A stretch of DNA of 64,000 nucleotides from Pseudomonadota bacterium (GTDB lineage Bacteria; Pseudomonadota; Gammaproteobacteria; Burkholderiales; Burkholderiaceae_C): NCBI GenBank assembly GCA_020161775.1, contig JAIUOW010000007.1, forward strand, positions 1-64,000, given 5' to 3'. Under the pieces are notes generated by a model. It had not been told where the DNA came from. It searched no databases and worked only from the letters and a program-made list of their open reading frames with translations. Made by a program: the position numbers and the translations under genes. Shown in pieces: positions 17,108 through 25,873 of the stretch. Each line of letters begins with the position of its first letter. Within the stretch, counting starts at the first letter, position 1.

Positions 17108-17434
17108 TCAGGACTTCAGACGGCGGTCGAGCTCCGCCTGGGCGAAAAACGCGCTGGCCAGCTTCAGGATCTCGTTGGCTTTGCGCAGCTCTTTGACCTC
17201 GCGCTCCAGCGCCTTCATCTGTTCACGTTCGGATGTCGTGATGCCGTCGCGCACGCCGGAATCGATCTGGTCTCGCTTGACCCATTCGTTGAGGGTCTGG
17301 GGCACGCAGCCGATCTTGGGGGCGATGGACTCGATGGTGGCCCACAGCGAGGGGTACTCGCCTCTGTGCTCACGCACCATGCGAACAGCACGCTCGCGGA
17401 CCTCAGGTGAAAACTGGTTCGACTTCTTGCTCAT
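17108..17434 (-). CDS. IS3-family OrfA, HTH protein
   Basis: A 108-residue protein with an HTH_Tnp_1 domain ([19 protein letters not shown], then [15 protein letters not shown]) and a C-terminal leucine-zipper helix ([20 protein letters not shown]). It binds the element ends and supplies the N-terminus of the OrfAB fusion. Confidence 0.9.
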   Translation of the reverse strand: MSKKSNQFSPEVRERAVRMVREHRGEYPSLWATIESIAPKIGCVPQTLNEWVKRDQIDSGVRDGITTSEREQMKALEREVKELRKANEILKLASAFFAQAELDRRLKS

Positions 17435-17559
17435 GGCTCAATCCTCTCAGAGAAAAGAGCCTCCTCAAAACCCGGGGCGATTCAGTGCCAGTCATCCCTT
17501 CGAGGGGAGCTGGTTGCCCTAACCTCGTGTCGGAAGTGTGACCAACCCCTCGCTTTCCT

Positions 17560-18012
17560 TCATAAAAGGCCGTGAAGACGCGTTACCAGCTGGCATGTGT
17601 TGGCTTCGGTGAGCCCATCGCGACCATCAACCAACAACAACGACTTGCAAAACGGTCTGTATAGCCAAGATCGGTCATCTACAGCAAGCCAACTGCAATG
17701 GGGCGCGTTGTTGGACCAAAGCCAGGCGTGGCACTCTGCGTCCCGCTGATAGCTGACCAACGTGTTCGGAACGTTCTGCAGATCGCAGTACCTAGGGGTG
17801 ACACCTTGGATCATGCTGGCGATGTCCGGCGAGAACCTTTGCCGCAAGTCCGCCAAAGTCAGCTCCAGCCGCCATGTGCTCGTGATCACTACTTTGGTTT
17901 CGGGCACCTGCCGTAGCGCATCCTCCAGAATCGGCAGGCGGCAGAAGTGTTTCGATTCATGGCAATGCTCTGGGTGCAGGACCCCATCAAAATCCAGAAA
18001 CAGTATGGGCAT
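17560..18012 (-). CDS. HAD-superfamily small phosphatase-like protein
   Basis: A 150-residue single-domain protein that begins with the HAD motif I FLDFDGVLHPE, followed by TSTW (motif II) and LAVDDRSW (acidic motif IV). It is related in pattern to the gene at 15549-16139, but shorter and lacking its N-terminal extension. Its substrate is unknown. It lies on the other side of the IS3-family insertion in the same direction, so the two HAD genes may have been neighbours before the IS arrived. Its start is next to the XRE regulator promoter region. Confidence 0.68.
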   Translation of the reverse strand: MPILFLDFDGVLHPEHCHESKHFCRLPILEDALRQVPETKVVITSTWRLELTLADLRQRFSPDIASMIQGVTPRYCDLQNVPNTLVSYQRDAECHAWLWSNNAPHCSWLAVDDRSWLYRPFCKSLLLVDGRDGLTEANTCQLVTRLHGLL

Positions 18013-18070
18013 ATCGCTGATTCACTTCGTGCTTTTCAACAGCCAGTGAATTTTTGATCAGATTTAATGC

Positions 18071-18109
18071 CAATGAGACTAGTTGGTCGTGGTCTTTTTG
18101 GTCTCATTG
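18071..18109. promoter_or_regulatory. Operator-like repeats upstream of the XRE gene
   Basis: TGAGACTAGTTGGTC (18074-18088) and a reversed half-site TTGGTCTCA (18098-18106) share the unit TGAGACYAR-TTGGTC with a site at 18886-18900. CAATGAGAC (18071-18079) and GTCTCATTG (18101-18109) also form a 9-bp dyad. The site lies 16-54 bp before the XRE start, so it is a plausible autoregulatory operator. Confidence 0.55.
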
Positions 18110-18124
18110 GGCGGAAATCGGGGG

Positions 18125-18427
18125 ATGTCTTCCCGAAAGCGTGTTGCACCCCAAGCCGACTTTGGTCGAGCGCTGCGCCAATTGCGCGCAGCACGCGGCC
18201 TCGTGCAGGAAGACATGCTGCTGGCCACCAGCCGCCGCCACATCAGCCGCATCGAGCAGGGTCACCAAGTTCCCAGCGTCCGCACCATAGAGGTCTTGGC
18301 TGAGCAGATGCAGATCCATCCTTTGACGCTGGTTGCCGTAGCCTACTGCCCGGAGTTGGATGCGGCCTCGGTCAGTGAACTGCTCAAGACCCTTAAAAGT
18401 GACTTCAAAGGCCTCGTTGCCGATTAG
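18125..18427 (+). CDS. XRE-family helix-turn-helix regulator
   Basis: A 100-residue protein with a Cro/CI-type HTH (residues about 12-70: FGRALRQLRAARGLVQEDM, then SRRHISRIEQGHQVPSVRT). A short C-terminal tail follows. It probably represses itself and the converging gene downstream, because matching operator-like sequences lie upstream of both. The start MSSRKR is preferred over an open-frame start 14 codons upstream because that one would lie in the operator. Its stop overlaps the stop of the converging gene by four bases. Confidence 0.8.
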   Translation: MSSRKRVAPQADFGRALRQLRAARGLVQEDMLLATSRRHISRIEQGHQVPSVRTIEVLAEQMQIHPLTLVAVAYCPELDAASVSELLKTLKSDFKGLVAD

Positions 18428-18864
18428 GCGTGGCAATCTGATTCTGCTTCCTCTTTGGCATGCTGAACCAGCATTTGAAGTCCCTGTATCAGACCTGTGC
18501 CAATCGGAGTGGCATCTTGGCGCTGCAGCATGCGGTTGACGATCTCGCGGTCAACGGCGGTGTTGAGCAAACAAAGTGCCTCCTGCAGAGTTTCTAGACC
18601 GACTTCAAAGCTATCTCCCGATGGATTGGCACCGGCTTTGGTGAGCAGCAACAAGGTCAGCGGCAGTGCTGCGCTTGCAGGTTCGTGTTCACCATCTTTC
18701 CAGCCAGCGCCGGAAAGAAGGTCTCTGATTTGGTCTGACATGAGCAACAGGTGGTTGTCCTGGAGTGCATCGGGCAAGATGGCTTCCCAGCCCTGTGACG
18801 TGATCAGGCCCATCATGTCCTGTGGTCCAAATTTGCCCAGAGTGGCTTTTTCCAAACGTAGCAT
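18424..18864 (-). CDS. Hypothetical protein convergent with XRE regulator
   Basis: A 146-residue, mostly helical, acidic protein with no recognised family. Visible features are GPQDMMGLITSQGWEAILPDA near the start, a leucine-rich middle (ALPLTLLLLTKAGANP) that may be a buried helix, and a C-terminal His/Cys end. Its 3' end overlaps the XRE gene by 4 bp tail to tail, and both promoters carry the same TGAGACYAR-TTGGTC operator. The pair may be a regulatory or toxin-antitoxin-like module, but nothing here identifies an activity. Confidence 0.5.
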   Translation of the reverse strand: MLRLEKATLGKFGPQDMMGLITSQGWEAILPDALQDNHLLLMSDQIRDLLSGAGWKDGEHEPASAALPLTLLLLTKAGANPSGDSFEVGLETLQEALCLLNTAVDREIVNRMLQRQDATPIGTGLIQGLQMLVQHAKEEAESDCHA

Positions 18865-18885
18865 CGTTCATCATTCAAGTTAATA

Positions 18886-18900
18886 TGAGACCAATTGGTC
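18886..18900 (-). promoter_or_regulatory. Palindromic operator upstream of the convergent hypothetical gene
   Basis: TGAGACCAATTGGTC contains the perfect 12-bp palindrome GACCAATTGGTC (18889-18900). It lies 22 bp before the start of the gene ending at 18424 and matches the site before the XRE gene at 13 of 15 bases. Confidence 0.55.
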
Positions 18901-19011
18901 CCGTGTAAGGCCGTCACGCACGAAGATAACGGAGCAGGAATGCCATTTCTGCGTTTCTGGTGCGCACGCCTCTCAATGGAAACAATCCGGTTGCCTTGAT
19001 ATGGTCAGACA

Positions 19012-19029
19012 GGCAACCATCCTGTTGCC
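19012..19029 (+). promoter_or_regulatory. GGCAAC dyad before the mobile mystery protein A gene
   Basis: GGCAAC and GTTGCC arms separated by six bases. Another GTTGCC copy lies at 18990-18995. The position, 16 bp before the TTG start, suits an autoregulatory site for the HTH protein downstream. No binding evidence. Confidence 0.35.
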
Positions 19030-19044
19030 CTGGTTATTTGCCCC

Positions 19045-19482
19045 TTGAAAAGCCGCTTGGATCTCACCCGCTTGGCCGAACTTGACAGGCAGTTTTGCGA
19101 TTTCGCGAAGCTGCAGCGCAATGCCACGCCCAGGTGCGGCTGGACAAAGACGGTTCGACTGGCACTGGGCATGAGTTCGAAAGCGCTGGGAGAGCGTTTA
19201 GGCATGACAGCCCAGGGCGTTCGTAAACTGGAGCAAGCTGAGGCGAGCGGGACGATTACGCTGAATACTCTTGCACGGCTGGCCCATGGCCTGGATTGCG
19301 AAGTGCACTACATGTTTGTTCCACGAACCAGCTTGATGGAACAGGTGCTCAGGCGCACCCATGAAGTCGCAGGAATTCCGATGCCACCAACACTCAAGGT
19401 CACGGAGGTTTTGACGGAGACGCAAACGCTGGCCGCCATATCCACCGTGCTCGCCCAAGTGAACAAACGGGGACTCTGGTGA
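19045..19482 (+). CDS. Mobile mystery protein A-like HTH protein, TTG start
   Basis: A 145-residue protein matching the mobile mystery protein A family. It has an N-terminal conserved segment (LAELDRQFCDF...RCGWTKTVRLALGMSS), an HTH (LGERLGMTAQGVRKLEQAE), the EASGTITLNTLARLAHGLDC motif and FVPRTSLMEQVLRR. The TTG start is used because the conserved N-terminal part lies before the first ATG. Family members usually pair with a Fic-domain mobile mystery protein B directly downstream, and none is seen here, so this copy is an orphan or the partner was lost. Confidence 0.7.
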   Translation: MKSRLDLTRLAELDRQFCDFAKLQRNATPRCGWTKTVRLALGMSSKALGERLGMTAQGVRKLEQAEASGTITLNTLARLAHGLDCEVHYMFVPRTSLMEQVLRRTHEVAGIPMPPTLKVTEVLTETQTLAAISTVLAQVNKRGLW

Positions 19483-19857
19483 GCATGAGGCACCTCAACG
19501 CTCAATGTTAGGTTGAGGGCCGCGAGTGGCGCTTCGCGCGCTCACCGGACATCACTGCTATCATCGATACAAAGCAAGCCCCCGGTGTGACCTCTGCGCA
19601 AGCATGCCCCCGGGGGCGATGTTTTTCTGGATTGTCGGATTCGAGTGACTTACCGACAAAGGGCCTCCTTGCGAAGGGCCATACCAGAATCCGAACGGCG
19701 CTTTTCCCATCGGAGGCCGTTGGCGGATCCGTTGAGTTGGCCCCATGCTCCTCGCGGCCCAAAGCATGCAACCATGCCCTTGGGACAGCCTGTCGTGGCT
19801 CTCTTGGCTGATTTCAGCCTCGCGATCTCGATGCCCAGTTGATTCCCGTGACGGGCC
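19483..19857. other. Non-coding gap, no recognisable gene
   Basis: About 375 bp between the mobile mystery protein and the copper-responsive promoter. No reading frame in it resembles a protein. A GC-rich inverted stretch with CCCCCGGTG and CCCCCGGGGGCG lies near 19577-19617. It may hold remains of a lost gene such as the missing partner. Confidence 0.4.
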
Positions 19858-19888
19858 TTGACCTTCTCATCATGACAAGGTTCATAGT
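19858..19888 (+). promoter_or_regulatory. MerR/CueR-type promoter upstream of the copZ-like gene
   Basis: TTGACC (-35, 19858-19863) and CATAGT (-10, 19883-19888) are separated by 19 bp, the long spacer typical of MerR-family promoters. Over the spacer lies a 21-bp dyad (19861-19881) with arms ACCTTnTCA / TGAnAAGGT, matching CueR-type copper operators. No MerR-family gene is in the window, so the regulator is encoded elsewhere. Confidence 0.72.
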
Positions 19889-19918
19889 CAAACCGTGAAT
19901 CAACCGAAGGAGGCTCAC

Positions 19919-20242
19919 ATGGTTCATTTCAATGTTCCTGATATGACGTGCGGCGGTTGTGCTCAGCGCATTCGTCGAGCAATAGCTCAGACCCAACTGC
20001 CAGCAGGCGTCGAAGTAGAAATCGATGTGGCCGCGCGGCAGGTCCGCGTTCCTGGGCAAGCCGAAGACGACACTGTGGAGCTTGTCCGCTCTGCAATTGG
20101 GCGTGCCGGATACAAAGCAGACGCCGTGGTGGCGACTCCATCGCGCCGAACAACCGGTGGCTGCTGCTGTTCGTCTCGGTCCGCAACCTCTGTTGATGTG
20201 AATCAAGGTGCTGCGAACCGTACGTCGTCATGCTCCAGTTGA
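19919..20242 (+). CDS. CopZ-like HMA-domain metal chaperone with Cys-rich tail
   Basis: A 107-residue protein with an HMA fold and metal site MTCGGCAQRIRRA (CxxC: GMTCxxC-type). After about residue 70 there is a Cys/Ser-rich tail ending GGCCCSSRS...SSCSS not found in standard CopZ. HMA chaperones hand Cu(I) to P-type ATPases. The start ATG follows AGGAGG at 6 bp spacing; an upstream in-frame ATG is less likely. It lies 30 bp after a CueR-type promoter and before a Met-rich lipoprotein. Confidence 0.78.
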   Translation: MVHFNVPDMTCGGCAQRIRRAIAQTQLPAGVEVEIDVAARQVRVPGQAEDDTVELVRSAIGRAGYKADAVVATPSRRTTGGCCCSSRSATSVDVNQGAANRTSSCSS

Positions 20243-20260
20243 ACCTACAAGGAGACCATC

Positions 20261-20764
20261 ATGCGTCTGAATATCGTCGCTGGGCTGTTGACAACCCTTT
20301 TCGTGGCGGGCTGTGCCATCGCGCAATCTCCAAAACCTGCGGACGAACACGCAGGCCACCACCCCGGTGATGCGCAGAGTGGTGGCGTAGTGACCCAGTC
20401 TGCCCCGGCAGCTACTACCCCGCCAGCACCGGACGCCTTTGATCGTCAGATGAAGGCCATGCAGGAAATGCACAAAAAAATGCAGGCGGCCAAGACTCCC
20501 GCCGAACGTTCTTCCCTGATGGATGAGCACATGAAGCTCATGCAGTCCGGCATGGCCATGATGGGTGCTGGAAATTCTGGTGGCATGGGTATGGGGATGA
20601 TGCAGCAAGGGGCGCAGGCCAAACCCGCCATGCCGGCACCCTCCGGAAACTCGGGCATGGGAGGCATGATGGGCATGCACGCTCAAATGGAGCGCCGCAT
20701 GGTCATGATGGAACAGATGATGCAGATGATGGTGGACCGCCAAGCGGCCATGCCATCCAAGTAA
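20261..20764 (+). CDS. Met/His-rich lipoprotein, probable copper binder
   Basis: A 167-residue protein with a lipoprotein signal (lipobox VAGC, cysteine at residue 18). A His-containing segment (DEHAGHHPGD) is followed by a methionine-dense C-terminal half (GGMGMGMMQQG, MGGMMGMHAQM, MEQMMQMMV). Such Met clusters bind Cu(I). It follows the copZ-like gene by 18 bp, under the same CueR-type promoter. It probably buffers copper in the periplasm. No specific family is named. Confidence 0.7.
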   Translation: MRLNIVAGLLTTLFVAGCAIAQSPKPADEHAGHHPGDAQSGGVVTQSAPAATTPPAPDAFDRQMKAMQEMHKKMQAAKTPAERSSLMDEHMKLMQSGMAMMGAGNSGGMGMGMMQQGAQAKPAMPAPSGNSGMGGMMGMHAQMERRMVMMEQMMQMMVDRQAAMPSK

Positions 20765-21185
20765 TCCCACAGAGAGTGTTCTGAGGAGCGCTCGCCACGC
20801 ATCTTCTTTGAGGTTCTGTAGATCGTCGACCAGAATCGACGAGCGCAAGGCGCGCTCTCCCTGAGCCCGCTATCACCGCCCCCAGACACGATGCATTTCC
20901 GGAGCGGGAATGCGTTCGGCTCTCTTGTATCCGTGGATGATCGATAGCTCAACTGGGTGCCATCGATGGAGGCGATGAATCAGTGCGCGATCCTCTACGA
21001 AGAGCGGTTCACCAGAACCGTCGCGTAGGATCAAGACCGACTTTCACACCGCGTCGGTCGGTTCGTCGCAAGCGCCGACCGCCGCCGTGGAAAAGTCTCA
21101 GCGCCTCGAACGCAGAAATTCGGACACCCCCCACGCGTCTCGATCAGCAAACTCGATGCCCCCGAAGGGGCACCCAAAGCAGGCC
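20765..21185. other. Non-coding gap between lipoprotein and cusA
   Basis: A 421-bp stretch between two converging units. Small open frames exist on the minus strand but none resembles a known protein. No clear terminator with a T-tract was seen. It may be remnant DNA from a previous rearrangement. Confidence 0.4.
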
Positions 21186-24100
21186 TCACGAGGCCTCAGT
21201 GTCCAGCCGATCGCGTTTTCTCGGCCTTCGCATCAGCACATAGGCCGCAGGAATCACGAACAAGGACAGCAGCGGCGCTGTCACCATGCCGCCCAGCATA
21301 GGTGCCGCAATGCGGCTCATGACCTCCGAGCCGGTCCCGCTGCTCCACACGATGGGCACCAGGCCCGCCAGGATGACAGCCACGGTCATGGCCTTGGGGC
21401 GCACGCGCAGCACGGCGCCTTCCCGGATCGCATCCAGCAGTTCTTCCAGCGTGGGCGGCCTGCCGTCTGGACATCTCTCTGCAAGTGCCTGCTTGAGGTA
21501 GATGAGCATGACCACACCAAACTCTGCCGCGACCCCCGCCAGAGCGATGAAGCCGACGCCGGTGGCGATGGACAGGTTGTAGTTCATCAGGTACAGGAAC
21601 CAGATCCCCCCCGTGAGCGCAAATGGCAGCGTCGCCATGATGAGGCCGGCCTCACCCATGCGCGAGAAGGTCAAGTACAACAGCACGAAGATGATCAGCA
21701 ACGTGGCTGGCACCACCACCTTGAGGCGGGCATTGGCTCGCTCTAGGTACTCGAACTGGCCTGAGTACGTGATGCTGACCCCGGGCTCCAGCTTGATCTG
21801 GCGGCTCACCGCATCGCGCAGGTCATTGGCCACGGATGCCAGATCACGTCCCCGCACATCGACATACACCCAACCCGATGGGCGGGCGTTCTCGGTCTTG
21901 AGCATGGGAGGGCCATCGGTGATGGAGACGCTGGCCACCGTGCCCAGCGTGATCTGCTGCCCCATGGGGGTGGAGATGGGCAACTGGGCCAAGCGTTCTG
22001 GCGAGTCTCTCCACTCACGCGGATAGCGCAGGTTGATCGGGAAGCGGGCCAGGCCCTCGATCGTTTCCGAGACGTTTTCACCACCGATGGCCCCGGAGAC
22101 CACGGCCTGGATTTCGCTCACATTCAGCCCGTAGCGCCCTGCGGCCGTGCGATCGATGCGGACATCGACATAGCGCCCCCCCGTCAAGCGCTCTGCCAAA
22201 GACGAAGTCACTCCCGGAATGCCCTTGGCGACCTGCTCAACCTCGGCAGCGATCCCATCGATCACCTTCAGGTCGTTGCCGGTCACCTTGACCCCGATAG
22301 GACTCTTGATGCCCGTCGCGAGCATGTCGATCCGGTTGCGAATGGGCGGAATCCAGATGTTGGACAGGCCGGGGATCTTGACGGCCTTGTCCAACTCTTC
22401 GATCAGGCCCTCGGGGGTCATACCTGGACGCCATTGGTCTCTGGGTTTGAGCTTCACCGTGGTCTCGAACATTTCCAGCGGTGCCGGATCCGTGGCGGTC
22501 TCCGCGCGGCCAGCCTTGCCGAACACGCGCTCGACCTCGGGCACCGTCTTGATCATCCGGTTGCTCAGTTGCAGCAGTTCGGTGGCCCGCTGCGCCGACA
22601 GGCCCGGGAGCGCCGACGGCATGTACAGCAGATCACCTTCATCCAGCCTGGGCAGGAACTCGCCCCCCAACCGCGACAGAGGCCAGATCGTGGTGGTCAG
22701 CGCCAGCACGGCGATGGCCAGGGTGGATTTTGGGCGGTGCAGAACCCACTCCAGGCAAGGCCGGTACACGGCGATCAGCGCGCGCGTGATCGGGTTCTTC
22801 TGCTCATCGGGGATACGGCCCCGGATCCAGTAGCCCATCAGGACCGGGATCAGCGTGACCGAGAGACCCGCAGCTGCGGCCATCGCGTAGGTCTTGGTGA
22901 ACGCCAGCGGTCCGAACAGGCGGCCTTCCTGCGCTTCCAGCGTGAAGACGGGAACGAAGGACAAGGTGATGATGAGCAGCGAGAAAAACAGCGCGGGGCC
23001 TACCTCCTCGGCGGCTTCGGTGATCACCTTCCAACGTTCTTCTCCGACCAACGGGCGGTCGGGATGCTTGTGCTGCCAGGCTTCCAGCTTCTTGTGGGCG
23101 TTCTCGATCATCACCACGGCCGCATCGACCATGGCGCCCACAGCAATGGCAATCCCGCCCAAGGACATGATGTTGGCATTGATGCCCTGGTAGCGCATCA
23201 CCAGAAACGCCGCCATGATCCCCAGAGGCAGAGAAATGATCGCGACCAGCGCAGAACGCAGGTGCCACAAGAACAAGACACAGACCACAGCCACCACGAT
23301 GAACTCTTCCACGAGTTTGGTGGTGAGGTTGTGGATCGCCCGCTCGATGAGTGCGCTGCGGTCGTAGGTGGTGACGATCTCCACACCCTGGGGCAGGCTG
23401 CTTTGCAGCTCGCCGAGCTTGGCCTTGACGGCCTGGATGGTTTCCTGGGCATTCTTGCCGGAGCGCAGGACCACGACGCCACCAGCCACTTCTCCCTCAC
23501 CGTCGAGTTCAGCAATGCCGCGCCGCATCTCCGGCCCGATCTGGAGCGTTGCGACATCGCCCAGGCGCACGGGAATCCCGGCGCGCGACACCAGCGGGAT
23601 GGCCCGGAAGTCATCCAGCGTCTTGAGGTAGCCGCTGGCGCGCACCATGTACTCGGCCCCGGACAACTCCAGCACCGACCCGCCGGTTTCCTGGTTGGCG
23701 CCCAGGATGGCCTCGCGGACCTGCGCCTGGGTCAGCCCTTGGGCTGCGAGCTTGATGGGGTCGAGCACCACCTGGTACTGCTTGACCATGCCGCCCACCG
23801 ACGCCACTTCTGCCACATTGGGCAAGCTCTTGAGTTCGAATTTCAGGAACCAGTCCTGCAGGGCGCGCAGCTGGGCCAAGTCGTTCTTGCCGGTGCGGTC
23901 CACCAGTGCGTATTGGTAGATCCAGCCGACCCCGGTGGCGTCGGGGCCAAGCGACGACTTGGCCGTGGCGGGCAGTCGCCCCTGCACCTGGTTCATGTAC
24001 TCCAGCACGCGGGAGCGCGCCCAGTACAGGTCCGTGCCGTCCTCGAACAGGATGTAGACAAAAGAGTCGCCAAAGAACGAGAAGCCGCGCACCGTCTTGG

Positions 24101-24335
24101 CGCCCGGGACGGACAGCATGGTGGTGGCCAGCGGGTAGGTCACCTGGTTTTCCACGATCTGCGGCGCCTGGCCGGGATAGGAGGTGCGGATGATGACCTG
24201 GACATCCGACAAATCGGGAAGCGCGTCCACGGGGGTGCTGCGCACGCCCCACACGCCCCAGGCGGTCAGCATGACAGTCGCTAGCAGCACCAGGAACCGG
24301 TTCGCCACCGACCAGCGAATCAGACGCGCGATCAT
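21186..24335 (-). CDS. cusA: CusA/CzcA-type RND copper/silver efflux pump
   Basis: A 1049-residue RND transporter starting [20 protein letters not shown]. It shows 12-helix architecture with two large periplasmic loops. Heavy-metal RND signatures are present ([81 protein letters not shown]). It exports Cu(I)/Ag(I) using the proton gradient, in complex with CusB and CusC. The start overlaps the cusB stop by four bases (ATGA). It is the last gene of a minus-strand unit. Length is normal for the family. Confidence 0.93.
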   Translation of the reverse strand: MIARLIRWSVANRFLVLLATVMLTAWGVWGVRSTPVDALPDLSDVQVIIRTSYPGQAPQIVENQVTYPLATTMLSVPGAKTVRGFSFFGDSFVYILFEDGTDLYWARSRVLEYMNQVQGRLPATAKSSLGPDATGVGWIYQYALVDRTGKNDLAQLRALQDWFLKFELKSLPNVAEVASVGGMVKQYQVVLDPIKLAAQGLTQAQVREAILGANQETGGSVLELSGAEYMVRASGYLKTLDDFRAIPLVSRAGIPVRLGDVATLQIGPEMRRGIAELDGEGEVAGGVVVLRSGKNAQETIQAVKAKLGELQSSLPQGVEIVTTYDRSALIERAIHNLTTKLVEEFIVVAVVCVLFLWHLRSALVAIISLPLGIMAAFLVMRYQGINANIMSLGGIAIAVGAMVDAAVVMIENAHKKLEAWQHKHPDRPLVGEERWKVITEAAEEVGPALFFSLLIITLSFVPVFTLEAQEGRLFGPLAFTKTYAMAAAAGLSVTLIPVLMGYWIRGRIPDEQKNPITRALIAVYRPCLEWVLHRPKSTLAIAVLALTTTIWPLSRLGGEFLPRLDEGDLLYMPSALPGLSAQRATELLQLSNRMIKTVPEVERVFGKAGRAETATDPAPLEMFETTVKLKPRDQWRPGMTPEGLIEELDKAVKIPGLSNIWIPPIRNRIDMLATGIKSPIGVKVTGNDLKVIDGIAAEVEQVAKGIPGVTSSLAERLTGGRYVDVRIDRTAAGRYGLNVSEIQAVVSGAIGGENVSETIEGLARFPINLRYPREWRDSPERLAQLPISTPMGQQITLGTVASVSITDGPPMLKTENARPSGWVYVDVRGRDLASVANDLRDAVSRQIKLEPGVSITYSGQFEYLERANARLKVVVPATLLIIFVLLYLTFSRMGEAGLIMATLPFALTGGIWFLYLMNYNLSIATGVGFIALAGVAAEFGVVMLIYLKQALAERCPDGRPPTLEELLDAIREGAVLRVRPKAMTVAVILAGLVPIVWSSGTGSEVMSRIAAPMLGGMVTAPLLSLFVIPAAYVLMRRPRKRDRLDTEAS

Positions 24336-25861
24336 GGCTTGACCCTTTCCACGGCGGTGATCACGAAGTCCTTGCCTTGCTGCTGGAAGGTGAACCTGAC
24401 CTGCTGCTCGGGTTTCAGGGCCTTGGCCAGCTCTGGGCTCGCCAGCTTGAATGGCATGGTCATGCCGGGCCACTTCAGCTCAGGCACGGCCTCATGGGTC
24501 AGGGTCAGCTCGGTGGGTGTGACCTCATCGACCACGCCCCGCACGGTATAGCTCTTGGGCGCTGGCGCAGCGGCGGGCACGGCACCCGGCTCACTGGGAG
24601 GCTGCGCGCTGCTGGCTTGTGCTTGTGCTTGTGCTTGTGCGGGCATGATGCCCCGCAGGCTGGCTTCCGAATCGATCAGGAACTGTGCCGAGGCGACCAC
24701 CTGTTGCCCTGCGGTCAGCCCGCCTTGAACGACGAGGCGGTCATCGATTTCCGCGCCGAGTTGCACCTGGACGGGGTGGTACTTCCCGGGGCCATCCACC
24801 ACGTAGACCAGCGCCCGCTTGCCGGTGCGGATCACCGCTTCGCTGGGCACCAGCAACGCCGGTTGGGTGCGTCCCGCCAGGACAATCTGCCCGGACATGC
24901 CCGCCTTCAGCCGCTGGGTGGGGTTGGGAAGCTCCAGGCGCACGCGCACCGTGCGGGTGTCCCGGTTGGCCTCTGGCAGGATGCTCACGACACGGGCTTT
25001 GAGGGTTTCGCCTGGAAACGCGGCCAGGCGGACCTGTGCGTACTGCCCCAGTTGCAAGGGACCGCTTTGCGCTTCAGGAACGGCCGCTTCGATCCAGACA
25101 CTGGCCAAACCGTTCACGCGCACCAGGCTGGCCCCCGCAGAGACCGTCATGCCCTGGCGCACCATCAGTTCGGCCACCATCCCCGCCTGTGGAAAGGTCA
25201 CCGCGTAGCGGCCCTGAGGTTCGCCCGTGCGCTCCACCTGGGCCACGAGCGCGGCAGGCATACCCAGCAGCGACAGCCGCTGGCGCGAAGCCGCCGTCAG
25301 CGACTCGTCCTTGAGCGCCCGGACCGCGAGGAACTCGCGCTGCGCAGCCACCCATTCGGGCAGCAGTAGATCGGCCAATGGCGCGCCTGCGGCCACCACG
25401 TCGCCGGGGGCCCGGGCGTAGACCCGTTCCACGAACCCGGCTGAGCGCGCCTGGACGATGCTCACATCCCGGTCATTGAGCTGGACCGTGCCCAGCACGT
25501 CCACGTCGGACCCAATGTCTCGCTGCTCCACCGTGGCGGTGCGCAGGCCAAGGGCTTGCACCGCCTGTGCCGAGACATTCAAACCGGTGCCTTGTTGCGC
25601 GTCCTCATCGGCGTACTTAGGAACCAGCGCCATGTCCATGTAGGGCGACTTGCCGGGCTTGTCGAACTTCTGCGTCGGCACCATGGGGTCGTACCAGTAC
25701 AGCACCTTGCGGTCGGTTTTCGCAGTTTCGGCCGAGGCAGGAACGGCGCCAGATGCATGACTGTTCGCAATGCGCCATTGGGAGACGCCCCAGCCGAGGG
25801 CGATGCCAGCAGCCACCAGTGCCACGGCCACGGCGGTCTTCTTGAAAACGGTATTGGTCAT
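24332..25861 (-). CDS. cusB: CusB membrane-fusion protein with fused C-terminal CusF domain
   Basis: A 509-residue periplasmic adaptor with an N-terminal anchor (about residues 9-27). A heavy-metal-binding segment ([19 protein letters not shown]) precedes barrel-sandwich and hairpin regions typical of RND adaptors. A linker with repeated AQAQ steps (around residue 410) leads to a CusF-like domain (about 430-507) with the [10 protein letters not shown] motif, including the Trp-Met-Met set that binds Cu(I). CusB-CusF fusions occur in other proteobacteria and place the metallochaperone next to the pump. It is 12 bp after cusC. Confidence 0.92.
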   Translation of the reverse strand: MTNTVFKKTAVAVALVAAGIALGWGVSQWRIANSHASGAVPASAETAKTDRKVLYWYDPMVPTQKFDKPGKSPYMDMALVPKYADEDAQQGTGLNVSAQAVQALGLRTATVEQRDIGSDVDVLGTVQLNDRDVSIVQARSAGFVERVYARAPGDVVAAGAPLADLLLPEWVAAQREFLAVRALKDESLTAASRQRLSLLGMPAALVAQVERTGEPQGRYAVTFPQAGMVAELMVRQGMTVSAGASLVRVNGLASVWIEAAVPEAQSGPLQLGQYAQVRLAAFPGETLKARVVSILPEANRDTRTVRVRLELPNPTQRLKAGMSGQIVLAGRTQPALLVPSEAVIRTGKRALVYVVDGPGKYHPVQVQLGAEIDDRLVVQGGLTAGQQVVASAQFLIDSEASLRGIMPAQAQAQAQASSAQPPSEPGAVPAAAPAPKSYTVRGVVDEVTPTELTLTHEAVPELKWPGMTMPFKLASPELAKALKPEQQVRFTFQQQGKDFVITAVERVKP

Positions 25862-25873
25862 GTGGTTCTCCCT

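Larger units (their letters stand above)
16164..17484 (-). mobile_element. Complete IS3-family insertion sequence
   Basis: A 1321-bp element with perfect 17-bp terminal repeats TGAATCGCCCCGGGTTT (16164-16180 and, inverted, 17468-17484). Similarity continues to GGAGGC after three changes. A 3-bp target duplication GTG flanks it (16161-16163 and 17485-17487). It encodes OrfA and OrfB in overlapping frames. The intact ends, duplication and frames suggest recent insertion between two HAD genes. Confidence 0.92.

Noticed and set aside
21613-24284. Long plus-strand frames over cusA
   Set aside because: Shadows of the CusA gene on the other strand; Gln/Arg/His-rich text without domain features.
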